Positions 1 through 11,661 of a stretch of DNA of 64,000 bases are shown here, piece after piece (the stretch's first letter is position 1; each line of letters begins with the position of its first letter). Position numbers and translations under genes: made by a program. Source of the stretch: Heterobasidion occidentale (taxonomy: Eukaryota > Basidiomycota > Agaricomycetes > Russulales > Bondarzewiaceae); assembly GCA_039111635.1 (NCBI GenBank), contig JBCAQO010000006.1, positions 1,922,001 through 1,986,000 on the forward strand, written 5' to 3'. The notes beneath the pieces were generated by a model. That model was not told where the DNA came from, did no database searches, and worked only from the letters and a program-made list of their open reading frames with translations.

Positions 1-1705
1 TACTCGTGAAACGGGTTTGGTGCCGGTATATGGCGTCCTCGGAGTTTTACGGTCTGTCGTCTTCAAGGTAGGATTCGATGAAAACATCCGCCCTGTGAGG
101 AATGTGTCAGAGCGAAGACAAGACGAGCCAGATCTCTTTTTTGAAGCTACCTCTCAAAGACCCCAGAAGTTTCAAGAAAGGATTGCCCTTTCGTTCCTCC
201 GCCAACTGCTCATTGAGCGTCTGAGTTGGATCGAAAAAGCCAGGATAAGACGAGATCTCGTCCATCGCTTCTCTCAAAAACTCTCGCATCATATCCTCTT
301 CTTCCGTATCATACCCAGCCGAATCATGGTCATCGGCGTCGTCATCAACCACTTCGTCGTGATAGCTATCGCTGTCAGAACCTTCCTCAGAGGAGTCAGA
401 GACGGATTCGAGAGAGGGCATAGAGTCAGAATCGTTGCCGTCCGTGATGGCAAAACGTCCGTTCTTTTTATTTGGTTTCTTGCCCTGTGGATGGTCGTAA
501 ACCACTAGATCCGCCGTTGGCTGCCTTGCTGTCCAGTGAGCTGTGCGGTAAATCTCGTCCTCTAGCTGCCATAATGTATCCAGATCTTGGCCTGTTAGGG
601 CTTCGTATGTCTTCAATACCGAAGGTATGGCATATATCAAGATGCGCGAAGATGCAACAATGCAGAGTCACTTACCGTGTTGACGCGCCTCCACATGTCC
701 ATGACGGCGGCGTGATTTTTAGCTCTCTGGAGAGGAAAGACAACATCTAAAGCTTCGTCGAGCTCTTTCGAGGCTCGTTCCGACAGAAGTTGCGCATCGC
801 ACCAAACCTCAAACTCCTCGGGCATCGTCCGAGGCAGTTTCCTCCATTTATCACCCTCAGGTCCGAGCAAAGGTCCCTCTAACATTTCCTGGAGTTGAAC
901 TGCAACCTGTATTAGAAACGACTCATCAGGATGCAGATCAACAAATTAATTATTTTATGATGCAATCGGACATACGGAGAAATCGCCCAAGGCGTCCCAG
1001 AGTGCTTGTGGAAAGCGCTTCGATTCACTCGGAACCTCTTCAACGGCCTCCTGCAGGATTGCAGTCAAAACGTACTTTGGAAAGGCTGATTGTGGAAGGC
1101 AAAGTTCAATAATGATGGAATCAACGAAAGACTTGTATGATTCTTTGACAGAGCCCCAATCAAACATCATCTTTAGGTCGTTTGGATCGTCGCCTTCGTA
1201 TGTTTTGAAGTATTGAGAAAAGTGCTCTGCAAAGTGTGTCAATGCAAGTCCCAATTTAAGCGAAATGGATCCGTCACTTGTGTGAGTTGCCAATTGAGAA
1301 AACTTCGCTTGAGCAGTGTTCACCAGGACATTGACAATGTCATACAGTATCAGGTACTGAGTCCTCATGTCCTCGTCCTGCCTGAGTTTGTTGCGGACAT
1401 TGTTGGTGGTCAGCCCATCTTCTTCAAAAATCTCGAAATAGGCGCGGATAATTCTCCATACAGAGGCAAGCATGTACGAGTTGTGAATTCTGAAGATCTC
1501 GATGGTGAGATTCGTGATTGCACAGCATAGACGAAAAGGAGGAACTCTACCTGCTGCCCACAGCGGTCACGACCACACTTCGATCGTTCGGGCTAGCCGG
1601 TTTGTCTTTCGAAGAATGAGCCAAGATCTCTCCAACGATGTGAGCATAGAATAAGTTGACATCCCGAAGGTCGCATATGTCGTCCAGATAAACTATTGGC
1701 GCCAT
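1..1705 (-). CDS. Unknown conserved-looking protein with acidic region, 3' end beyond window
   Basis: I do not recognise the family. The chosen ATG is at 1705 (MAPIVYLDDICD). A first intron ends just before about 1490 and its removal joins the first exon in frame to a long helical exon (about 955-1490). Further introns near 900-970 and 600-690 also splice in frame. The N-terminal half is alpha-helical and rich in Leu, Phe and Glu. The middle carries a strongly acidic Ser/Asp/Glu stretch (about 290-460 of the window), followed by a helical segment. A last intron near 98-155 leads into a basic Thr/Pro-rich frame that stays open to base 1, so the C-terminus is outside the window. No membrane segment or signal peptide is seen. 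The helical repeats could suit a scaffold or transport-receptor fold, but that is only a guess. Confidence 0.6.
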
Positions 1706-2687
1706 GACCAGTCACGCTCGTGCAGTCTTCAAAATCAAAGGAACGGACCATTGTATTGTGAATCCGCGATGCTGTAACATTTGGAGAGGTTGAATGGCGT
1801 TGCTATGGCTTGTTTTGACTTGGCCACGAGATCCTCTTCGTGCGTGGTCCCGAGCCAATGAATCCTCCAATTCGCATCGCTGCTGAGTGCACCTCTACTC
1901 ACCACCTAGAAGATCAAGCTTCTCTCTCCCGCTGATTTTCCTCGTCGCGACGAGCTCTCCTGTGCCCCTCGCGCCATATTTGCCGTTGCGCAAAACAAGG
2001 GCGCGGGCTGTCGTGGGCAGATGTCCGTTGTCATCGCGCCTGGCCCGCCTAGATAGCTGAACGTCCCGCGAGCCAACAGGAACGAGCTCGCGGGACGCGG
2101 AAGGTTTCGGTGGAGGCCGTTTTGGAGCTTGCATAGAGCTGTTGACTGTTGCAAACAATGGCAGACTTGGGATCCTTGGGATCCAGGGACCCTGTCGTGA
2201 ATTGGAGATTATCGGCCGGTAAGTTAATCTTATCTGAATTGAACCGAATCTGAGCCCGACTGGTGGGCAAGTCTCACGCTCCTGGCACTCGACTCCGAGT
2301 CTGTGAAACCGAAACGCTGCAAACGTTACTCGTCTGAAGTACATAAGTATTTAGTCTCCCATCGATGGAATCCCTGTCCCAGCTGTCCGCCCGACGCGCG
2401 CTAGGCTATGCGCATCCAGCGCTGTGCATCCCGTGCCCAGCGTCACTTAGCACCGATGCTTCACGTGGTGGCCGGAGACGCGACTCGGAGATGCGACTGT
2501 TCCCATCATAAAAGCGATCAGCCCTGCGCGCACGCTTTGGCGGTTTCCCCTTGACGAACCTGCCACGTCCCTTTCACGATTCACTTGGGTGTCCTGCCGG
2601 CAAGCACTCTTGCCCTACCATTTCTCAGTGCTGTCGATTCCAGCACTCTTATTTATCTATATTCGTTCATAATATCTAATCGCCTTG
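1706..2687. other. Intergenic, no gene seen
   Basis: This is the interval between two divergent genes. A 149-codon open frame on the minus strand (1895-2344) has no domain-like composition and overlaps equally open frames, so I do not call it a gene. The stretch probably holds the promoters of both neighbours. Confidence 0.5.
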
Positions 2688-4593
2688 ATGGCCTCTTTCA
2701 ACGTCACCGGTGCGTACGACGTGACTATCTGTCAATGTCTTCTCTTTTTTCTCATGCCAGCCAACTTGACCGCAGCTGAAGACAGCTCTCCTTTGATTAC
2801 GTGGGGACCGCCAGGTGCGTGGAATGACAGCCCTGATGGAGACTTCGCTTCTCAGGTGAGTGCGATCATTATGAGAGGACATCTCAAGATCGAATATATT
2901 CTTTTTTCATCTTCCTTCCATCCTACTTCTCGTCATCGCCATCATCATCACAGTCATATTCTGCGCAGTCGTGGCATAAGACTTCTTCGCAAGGCGCATA
3001 CGCAACCATCTCATTTGAGGGTGAGTGCTACCACCGTGAAGCGTGCGAGCAAGATACTATTTGGTCTCCTATACAGGCACCGGCATCTGGATGTATGGCG
3101 CGAAGAGACCAGACTATGGTCAATACAACATCGCTGTGGACGGCCAGTCTGTCCAGGGATCCGCGAAGTCTGAGACGCCTGCCTTCCAGCAGTTGTTGGG
3201 CGGAAAGTCCGGACTGCCAATGGGGTCGCACACCGTGACATTGACCAATACGGGCTCTGGGTCCTCGATAGACCTCGATTCGTTCGTATTTGAGACCCAG
3301 ATAGGGTCGACTGGGTATGTGGTTTGCATTCGCGTGCTCAATTCAGCAAGCCAACTCTCTACTAGCGCGAAGATGTCGAAATCCACGACAGACGATTCGA
3401 GTCCTGAGATCACTTATACTCCATCCTCGTCCGACTGGTCCAGCAGTCCGTCCACTTCGAACATGAACAACACCTCCAGTGCGCAAATGCTCAGCCTCTG
3501 TTTGCCAATATCAAACTGAACCTTTTGATCGCCTCGTCAGTTATACACAGACTGGTGGCGCTCAGGCTCTGTTCAAGTTCAGTGGAGATGCAGTCGCTGT
3601 CTACGGTACCGTATCCCCTGATCACGCCAACTACACTATTTCTGTGGATGGCAAGAGTCGCTCGCTCAACGGCGGGGCCAACGGGATAGCGCGCACCTTG
3701 CACTACCAGGTACAGTGTTTGGTTCTTGATGATAGGCCGTATTGTCACTGAACGTGATTTTTGCACCTTACATTCAGACATTATTGGTCAGTTTTTTCTA
3801 CATCTCTACCATGAACGCTGATTCTCAATTTCCATTAGTACTTTGCGAACAACCTTGGGTCTGGTGACCACAACTTTGTCTTGACGGCCAATCCTGACCA
3901 GGCTGGTCAGCAGAATACTGGCAAGTTCATGGATATTGATTCCATCGATGTATATACCACGAGCGGTGGCAGCCTTGGTAGTAACAATAACAGTAATCAG
4001 AATGGCAAGAGCCCTTCAAACGGCACGCCGTCAGTCGCTATTTTCTGCACGGTCATGGGCAAATCTAACACCTGCCGCTTTTTCAACGCTCGCCCAACAG
4101 GTCATCGGGTCATCCTCCCAGTCCGCCAAACGCAATGTCAGGCTCTGGCCTCTCCACTGGACTCATTGCTGCGATTGTTGCCGTCTTGATTGGCGTCCTG
4201 CTTGTTCTCCTGTTCGTCTTCCTGTTCTTTCGCCGCAAACACATTCAACGGAAAAGGAGCCGGATGCCGCTCCAGTCTCCCACGACGCCGACACTTCCCA
4301 TCCAAGATCCCGACTATTTGGAAGCGGGCTTTGCTGGCATCAAGGGTCCGCCAAGCGAGAATCCGTTCGCTGACCCCGAGAAGCCCGTGTTCGATGCCAG
4401 TGCAGGCTACCTCTCCCGGAGCACGTCAGTGCGTTCCTACGCGCATTTGGACATGCCGCAGACGCCTCGAACCGGTCACCTGCGGGACTCGTACTACGGC
4501 GGACAGCTTGATGGCGAGGGAGATGACCTGCAGGTCCGGAGCAATAAGGCAAGCTCCGCGCGCGTTTTGATTGACGGTCTCCGTTCATATTGA
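2688..4593 (+). CDS. Single-pass membrane protein with two beta-sandwich-like extracellular lobes
   Basis: This is a type of membrane protein common in agaricomycetes, and its function is unknown. The ATG at 2688 opens a 22-nt first exon. Splicing gives a first lobe with the pattern DSSPLITW ... FEGTGIWMYG ... YNIAVDGQ ... HTVTLTN, then a second copy with SSPEITYTPSSS ... FKFSGDAVAVYGTV ... YTISVDGK ... HNFVLTAN. The two lobes therefore look like an internal duplication of a galactose-binding-like jelly roll. A Ser/Gly/Asn-rich linker follows, then one strong transmembrane helix (around 4160-4230; AAIVAVLIGVLLVLLFVFLF) with a basic stop-transfer RRKHIQRKR and a cytosolic tail of about 110 residues. 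No classical signal peptide is seen at this start. The exon junction between the lobes (about 3300-3545) is not resolved. A role in the cell wall or surface sensing is inference. Confidence 0.75.
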
Positions 4594-5250
4594 CTGATGT
4601 TTTGTTTGATGCATCAAACAAGTGGTCAAACATCCCATTGCGTCCCCCACGTCCTCCCACGTTGCGCCTGCCCGGTGCGAGGTAGCATCGGTGCCTGGAT
4701 CGGGATGGCGTTGATCTATTTTTTGGTTGTGTTACACGAAGTCTTTTGCTCCTCCCACCGTTGTTCTGTTATACTTCGTGCCGTAATTGCATTTCTGGTA
4801 GCAGTCATCGTCAGTGCGCGCAGTGACTAGTGAGGTGTCGGTTGCGACGCGAGATAAGTCGCGCTGTGAAGGAGTTGGACGTGTGATAAATGAGGAAATC
4901 GGCTAGCCCGGAGACTTGCCCTGACGACGGCAGGACGCCGGGACGGGAGATGATCGGTGGCTGAAGCATGGGCGGTGGCAGAATTCATCATTCCTCATAC
5001 ACCTCCGCCCACGAGCCTTGCGCTCTTTCCCCTTCTTCCTTCGCTCCTCCATTGTACTGCTGTCGGTTGAGCTGCGCTCCTCCCTTTTCTTTCTTTCTTT
5101 CCCTCCTCTTCGTCCGGTCAAGCAGGCTCTTCATCCTCTTTCTCCTCTATTCCAACTTCCCATCTCAGTCTCCTCAGGCAGACCAGAGCAGCGCTCTTTT
5201 CAACACACTCTCTTTGTATCAAGCACACCTACTCGAACCTTCGTCAAGCA
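4594..5250. other. Intergenic, pyrimidine-rich upstream of the next gene
   Basis: No gene is seen. The last 250 bases are CT-rich (runs such as TTTCTTTCTTTC near 5090), as is usual for a fungal core promoter and 5' leader. This fits transcription of the next plus-strand gene. Confidence 0.5.
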
Positions 5251-5911
5251 ATGGGAAACCTCATCTGGCACGAGTATGCTCGCTTTGTCTCTCTCACTGC
5301 TAGCGTCTGTGAGTGCACCTCTCTCAGCGCTGCCGAGGCCATAATCTAGCGCACTTCTCACCGTCCGGCGATGCTCAGACACCGTATGGGCCTCATTCTT
5401 TGGCCTCATCTACCGCAAGTTTTTCTGGGATTTTGTGAACGGTACAATTCGTGCCCCCGGAGGTCTCCAGTACGTTTCTTCTCCGCGCGCGTTTTGTTCA
5501 GGCCGTCTTACCCCCACACCCCTTTATCCAGGCCTGCACCTCAGGACGCTTTCTTCATCAGCATCATTGTCAAAGCACCCATCGTTCCAATCATAAGCAT
5601 GATCCTTGGGCTCCTGTTGGTCGCGTTGGACTATCCGGCACCGTACCTAAAGGGCACGGGCATACATCGAAGTTTCATGTTGAGAGTTGTAGGGATGATA
5701 TTCCAGGCCTTCTTCGCCGTTCTGTGGTATCAAGTGAGTCTCTTCATTTCTTGCTCGCGTACCGCATCACTGATGGGATGCGGTGGCTGTGTAGGGGACG
5801 AATGGTGCGATATGGTCTCTGGTGGCGGCCATGTGTTGGGGCCGCGCTATAGCCTTAGGGGAACAGATGCAGGAAGCAAAGGACAATAGGGGCAGGCGCG
5901 GAGGAGCTTGA
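5251..5911 (+). CDS. Small four-helix membrane protein, DUF7727-like
   Basis: Four exons splice cleanly to a protein of about 155 residues beginning MGNLIWHEYARFVSLTAS and ending QMQEAKDNRGRRGGA. The remaining exons start near 5380, 5531 and 5794. Junctions are in frame at SV|YTVWASFFG, GGLQ|PAPQDAFF and LWYQ|GTNGAIWS. Hydrophobic segments are seen in YTVWASFFGLIY, in SIIVKAPIVPIISMILGLLL, in MLRVVGMIFQAFFAVLWY and in the last exon. The MGNL(I/V)WHEYAR start and the YQGTNGAI motif match, from memory, a small fungal membrane family called DUF7727; its function is unknown. The family name is recalled, not searched. The gene model itself is strong because four exons agree in phase and the ends are natural. 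Confidence 0.8.
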
Positions 5912-6675
5912 CCCGGATACCCTCCTTTGACCCGCAGGAACGGAAGGGGAGGTGTTGTAAGGGCTCGGACTGCGTCCCCGTCCCTCTTCTTGCATTCTTT
6001 CTTGATTTCTTTCTTTCACCCGGTTTCGTTCGTCGTTTCTTTCGTCAGATTTCTTGCTCCATCGGTATCGAGGCCCGTCGTGTTTTCTTGCTCTTTGTCG
6101 TGTCTCCAAACAGACATGGCTATTGTTCTGTACTGGTACTGGATCCACGCTGCAGGTAGTAGCGTTGCCTTCCATCACAACGACTGAAACGCTGAATTCT
6201 TCACGTTGTCGTCCATAACAATGAAATTCGGACTAGGCCCCTTCCACAAGCCCATCTCATCCTTTTCTTTTTCTGGACTCTCGCTACCTTTACCACTATC
6301 TCGGGACTTAGTAACCGCCTATAGTTCTAGAGGGGTCCGTGTATATAGTTCGCCCTTATAGCACAGCAGCACATTACAATGCCAGTCTGGAATGGCTTTG
6401 TCCGGATCCCGTAAGAGCGAGGCTGGTCGACGCTCCGGTTCGAGACCTAATTATAGATCAGCCGGATATGGCGAACAGGACAACGAGGATCCTTTGCGTC
6501 CAGCGTAACAAGATGGTTCGACAATTAGGTTGTAATTCGGAGAGCAGGGAACAAAAGAGCGTATAGACGACTACTAGTAAGGGATTACACTACACATGAC
6601 CGACATGATCCATTCGTAAAGATTGCTGGGGGGGACCAATCCTCGCCCGGACCATCCGGCGCACATTGAAGTGCG
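5912..6675. other. Intergenic between convergent genes
   Basis: No gene is seen. It holds a CT-rich stretch (about 5985-6070) and only short random open frames. It should contain the two opposed 3' ends of the neighbours. Confidence 0.5.
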
Positions 6676-8285
6676 TCAGTTCTGGGGAGCCGGAGCGCCC
6701 TGGCGATCGTCAGGGCGAGGCGCCGCAGGGACAGTGGGCTTGGGGGGAGGGGGAGGGGAGACATCTGAGGAGGATGTATTAATATTGCTGTAGATTTATG
6801 GGTATAATAGGTGAGAACATACCAGCCGGGTTCCTGATCGCGCGGGGGTTCTTGTGGGCAGGAGGGGGAGGGATAGGAGAAGGGGTCGGGGAAGGACGAG
6901 GTGCCTGCGGCTTCGGGGCAGCTATATTGAAGCGTCAGAAGCTGATGCGCCGGGAGGAGGTTGGAAGAGCCTACCTGCTTGCTTAATGGCTCTGGGGCCA
7001 TTTGCCTGCTGCTGGGCAGCCTGGGGTTGAGCGTTCTGTGGCTGGGCAGCTTGGGGCTGGGCGTTCTGTGGTTGAGCAGCCTGGGGCTGAGTATCCTGAG
7101 GCTGGGGCGCGGGCACGGGGGAAGGCGTAGGCGAAGGACGAGGGGGAGCTGGTGTCATGGTCGAAATAAGCATACACCGAATAGCAGCTCAGGCACCCGA
7201 AGACATACCAGGTTTACCCTTGACCGCTCGCGGGTTCTTGGGGGCAGGATTTTGAGGAGCCGGAGCCGGAACCGGTGACGGGGACTGACGCGGGGGAGCA
7301 GGCTTTTGCGGAACCTGAGGAGCAGGAGCCGGCACAGCAGGAGGGGCAGCCCTCGGGTTCTTGGGAGCAGGGTTCTGAGGAGCGGGAGCGGGAACCGGCG
7401 ACGGGGATTGACGCGGGGGAGCAGGGTTTTTCGGACCTGAGGAGCAGGAGCCGGCACTACAGGAGGGGCAGCCCTCGGGTTCTTGGAAGCAGCCGACTGC
7501 CCAGCGGGCTGAGCCGCGGCCTGGGTAGACTGTTGACCAGAGGTCTGTTGGCTCGTAGTTTGAGCACCAGTTGAGCAGCTGCTGAGTAAACATTCGTGAA
7601 TGAGTAGCTGTCGAAGTCTGGAGAAATCGGGATATACCTGTGTTGGCATTCGTGCTGGAGGCGCTAGGGATAGTCCAGGTGATGGAAAGCGAAGATGGAG
7701 ATTGGTTGTCAGGAACCAACTCCTTGAAGGCAGGAGATGAGAGCTGGATGTCGTCGGGTCCACAGGACGTGCATATGTTGGTAACTTTGACAGTTACGGT
7801 CTTTCCATTGGCTGTAGCGCGCGTAAGCAAGGTGTCAGTGCGAGACATGACCGAAGGCTACTCACCGGTGGCCTGAAGCGGCTGGCCACAGATCGGGTTG
7901 CTAAATAGGATATGCGTAAGTGTGGAGCTCGTGGTTGTACTCGGAGGCCAACATACGATTTCGGGTCAGTAGTAGCACCGCTGTTGAAGGGTTCAAATCA
8001 GTATATGTATCAACACGAACAGTCTACGGCATGCTCACGGGAAGGCGCTGAAAGTAGCTGCGGGCACACCGACGACGAAGTCGGTATCAGCGCTGCTGAT
8101 TCCACAAGACCCAGTTCCAGGGGTGAAAGGAGTGCCTAGAAGATTTCCCAGGCATAAGCATCGTGAAGGGTGCTGCAAGCGGGGAGCTCACCTTGGCCAC
8201 TGTTCTGGCGGCGAATGGGGGCGGCGTTGATAGCGATAGCAGAGAGAGCAATGGAGAGAGCAACGAAGCGCGTCAAAGCGATCAT
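6676..8285 (-). CDS. Secreted RlpA-like double-psi beta-barrel protein with proline-rich repeat tail
   Basis: The ATG at 8285 gives a clear signal peptide (MIALTRFVALSIALSAIAI) ending near NAAPIRRQ. The next exons encode a DPBB/barwin-like domain: GTGSCGISSADTDFVVGV, then NPICGQPLQAT, then VKVTNICTSCGPDDIQLS and SLSITWTI. The four Cys and the CGPDDIQLS motif are typical of this secreted fungal family. One exon between them is only 24 nt (7957-7980), phased to read GATTDPKS. The tail is a Q/S/T/A-rich linker, then PAPAPQ-NPAPKNPRA type units of about 41 residues, then QPQAAQPQNA repeats, ending APAPQN at 6676. Introns fall between tail modules. The linker and the proline units do not share one reading frame without an indel near 7435. 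Likely extracellular or wall-associated; the substrate is unknown. Confidence 0.75.
7018..7105 (-). repeat. 30-nt tandem repeats coding QPQAAQPQNA
   Basis: Nearly three copies of a 30-nt unit, read on the minus strand as QPQAAQPQNA. They lie inside one exon of the DPBB gene. Confidence 0.85.
7226..7500 (-). repeat. About 122-123-nt tandem repeats coding proline-rich units
   Basis: The anchor CGGGTTCTTGG occurs at 7231, 7354 and 7476, so the periods are 123 and 122 nt. The one-base shortfall is near 7435, where CGGAACCTG of one unit is CGGACCTG in the next. This shifts the reading frame by one. Confidence 0.85.
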
Positions 8286-9741
8286 GTTGAAAGGATTAAG
8301 TGGTGAGGTTGGAAGAATGGTCGGTGTTCAGAAGTGTAATTGGAAGTAGGCGATCAAACAAAGATGGGCTGAAGTCGAAGAGAAATTGAAAGAATGCAAA
8401 CGAGAAAGAAACTGGTTGTCGTATTAATGTAGAACAGCAGAGCAGACGTGGCCCTTATATACTGCTGGATAGCCATCGAAGCTTGGATGTCGTGTTTGGT
8501 GCACTTGCGCGAAGGGTGTTGTCTAACGCAACTCGCAGCAGCGCAGGTGAAGCGCCATGGATACAGAGGAGGTCCTGCGGAAAGAAGCTCCTGTATGACC
8601 TGTTGGCGATGCAGTGTATGAGGGAAGACAACCAGCGCAGCATCCTCACGATACCAGGGTATAGTGGGCCTGAAATCATGCTGCGATCTAGCATCCAAAT
8701 GAGCTTGACAAACCGTAGAGCCAAGCGCAGCGAAGCACACAATATTGGAGAGGATTTCAGGCATACTCGTGGACGCTACCGTTCGTAGTCGAGCGCAGCA
8801 GGTACGTTGGACATGAGACGCGAGCTCATCGCGACGCTCCCAATCTGTCGTTCAAATGTGAGCACAAAGCGCCTGCATGGAGCTGCATGCTGTGTATTGA
8901 ATCAGCAGGACATACATGCGAAATCAGCCTCAGATAACCTTTTCGTAGTACTCAAACAGAAAGAGAGTCATTCAATCTCTGAGAAATCCGCAGGCATTTA
9001 CATAGTAGAATTTGCATATACAGAAAGTTGTTACCTGGGAGACGACAGAGAAGGAAGGAATTGCAGAGGCGATGGTGGTGATGAGCGTGGAATTTCTATC
9101 ATCTGACGCGAAGACTGGTGGCGGCGTATCGATCGAAGCAGCGCCAATCGGTATGCGAGCTGAAAGGGGGAACAGCTGGAAACAGGTGCCAGCTCACATA
9201 GAAAGGAAGTGGGCAGACAGGAAAGCTACCATTACTATAGAGTCAGCTGCGCTCCACGTAACTCATTTCAAGACAAAGCTGATTCTGCTGAGTCCAAGTA
9301 TTAGGACACACGAGCGCTCTGCTGATACTCATGTCTCGGATTCCTATGCCAGTCTTCAGTGATTTCTTGAGTCAGAAGGCAGTCGGGCTCAAGATAGAGG
9401 GAAATCATTTGTAAGTGGCCACTCACTGGAAAGCACAGAAAGAGGACGCGGATATACGCCGTTATCATCAAGTGCGAGGGTGCATAGAGCTGCACAAAGC
9501 ATGGAATTGTGGTTACCCTCATGGTCATCGCGAAAAGCCGGCCGTTCCCATATCAGGAAGGTCTCCTACCCGATCTGGATCACTGTCGCTCGTCGAACGC
9601 CGATCTCCCCTCAGGAGACTCATTAAGGTTGCAACCCTCAGCTTGCATCATTCCAAGCTGTTGAGGTTTTGCAGCACCCATACACATAGATCAGCATCTA
9701 TCTCTAGGCTCAGACCTCCCGCCTCTCACTTGAACGAGGCC
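8286..9741. other. Intergenic between divergent genes, no gene seen
   Basis: Almost 1.5 kb with only short open frames on both strands and no recognisable domain. It presumably carries the promoters of the secreted DPBB gene (left) and the Ap4A phosphorylase gene (right). Confidence 0.5.
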
Positions 9742-11100
9742 ATGTCTACTCATTCGCAGATTATCGCTGCCATCCCTGCTAGCTTTGAGAAAGCAAAGGA
9801 AGCCGGAGATCTGTTCTTCTTTCCTTCAGAAATACACAAGCACGATGACTCGGGCATTCAGGTATGTGCGTCCAGCTCTTCGGTCATAACCAATCCTCGA
9901 CTGGATGGGTGGGCGCAATCCCTGTTCGAGGCAATTCTAACCCTCCATGTCAATAGTTCGAAATCAGACTATGCCCGGCTCTTCAGCAGAAGCCACATCT
10001 CCCCACTCCCCATTTCAGTACATCACAGGCCCCAGAGGCGCCCCTAGAACGACGTAGAACAGACCCATTCGAACCACCTTATGTCCCAAATCTATATGTT
10101 GGAGAATTGACAGATGAGGAAGAAGGAACTGAGTATGTCGTGCTGGTCAGTTCAAACAAGATCCTCATCTACGCACAATCTAAAATGTCATATTATCCCC
10201 GTTATCAATCCAGCTGAACAAGTTCTCTGTTGTGCCTAACCATTTCTTGCTTGTGACCAAAAGTAGGCGGTTGAAGCACTCATCTCATCATGCAATTTCT
10301 GACATGGGATCGCCTTCCGCGCAGAGTATCAAAGTCAGGCATCTCCGCTAATGCCGTCGGATCTTGTGCAAGCATATTCTATCCTTCTTGCGGCTCGCAA
10401 AGCAAAGACACCATTTTTCGCCTTCTATAACTGTGAGCGTGCTCATCAAGACCTCTGCACTCGCATTCCTCACCTGTCACTCACAAGGCGGCGACAATAG
10501 CGGTGCCAGTCAGCCGCACAAGCACATCCAATTCTTACCCCTCGAGGATGAAGATGGTCCCCCGATCGAAGAACTCGCGAGAGAGGCAAAAATAGAGAAA
10601 GACGGTAATCATCCGTCTCTGTTCCTCCCGATGCTTGTCATAGACTGATCGTCTTCGATATAGAGAAACCTTTCTCTCTTTCGGTGCTTCCATTCGCACA
10701 TCACATCCGACGTCTCTCGATCCGCCGTTCCTCTACCACCGCTGATCTGGAACCCATCCTGGCTTCGGCCTTCCTCGAATTGCTCGACCTCGTCATCTCG
10801 ACCGTCAGACACGACGAATCATACCCACCCGGCACGCCTTCGTACAATGTCATTCTCACCCTCGAACACATGTACCTCATACCTCGTCGACAGGAGGCAT
10901 ATGTATTGCAAGAATCTGGAGAGAAGCTCAGCATCAATGCCCTAGGATATGCAGGGATGCTACTCGTTAAAGAGGATGCCGAGCTCGAGGCAGTCAAGAA
11001 GGAAGGCCCAGTGAAGATTCTGAGAGGCGTTGGATGCGAGAGTATACACGATCTGCAAGTTCAGGGCTCTCTGGAACTGGATGGCGATCCGAAGCTGTAG
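9742..11100 (+). CDS. APA2: Ap4A phosphorylase / ATP adenylyltransferase (HIT superfamily)
   Basis: This enzyme cleaves diadenosine tetraphosphate with phosphate to ATP and ADP in the cytosol. The ATG at 9742 starts MSTHSQIIAAIPASFEKAKE. Exons join as SGIQ|FEIRLCPALQ and later VVLLNKFSVVPNHFLLVT. The catalytic HIT-like motif reads ASQPHKHIQFLPL, with His-x-His-x-Gln. It is followed by the expected LPFAHHIRRL. The C-terminal part (SYNVILTLEHMYLIPRR and the NALGYAGMLLVK segment) matches the ATP adenylyltransferase C-terminal domain. The stop is the TAG at 11098-11100. The total is about 330 residues, as usual for the yeast APA1/APA2 family. APA1 and APA2 cannot be told apart from this sequence. 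Confidence 0.9.
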
Positions 11101-11661
11101 GTTTGAGGTTGTTACGGATAACATATCTAACAGGACAACTTTGGAGAAACAATGTACTAGAAATATACGGATCTTCTCATTCTGGTCCATGTCGGCGTTG
11201 GTCGTACCTGTGCTGAATCGGAGTATCCCGTTGCTTGCGATGGGATAGAAGAGCTAGCTTCCAGAAGACGAGACGAGGACTGAGGTAGACCGGTTGAAGG
11301 CGGAAGTTGAGAAAGTCGAGGACATACAGCAAAACAACCGATTAGCACCAGTCAGTGAACACGCACGGTTTCCAGGGCATTTCACTTCATGGCCCAGATA
11401 TCAGGCCCGGAATCCATTCGTTTTCGGGACATATCATATACCGCTCGTGTGTCACTCCATCATTTTATCAGTTGCGAAAGCATCGGGGTCTACTACCTGG
11501 CATACGCAAGGCATGTCACTCTTGGTAATCTCATTGTTTGTCTGCATTGCTTCAACATATTTGGCAACGCAAGGATAGCGTCTATCTGATACAGGATAGT
11601 TTGAAATCTACAGTGCGTTATCCCTCCGGTTCTACATTTTGTTTGATAGTGCTCCTATCGC
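11101..11661. other. Short convergent intergenic region
   Basis: No gene is seen. It separates the converging 3' ends of the Ap4A phosphorylase and terpene cyclase genes. Confidence 0.5.

Noticed and set aside
1895..2344. A 149-codon minus-strand frame
   Set aside because: It has no domain, overlaps other open frames, and lies in a divergent promoter region.
6430..6460. GGTTCGAGACC resembled a tRNA T-arm
   Set aside because: No acceptor stem, anticodon arm or D-arm of matching spacing is present.
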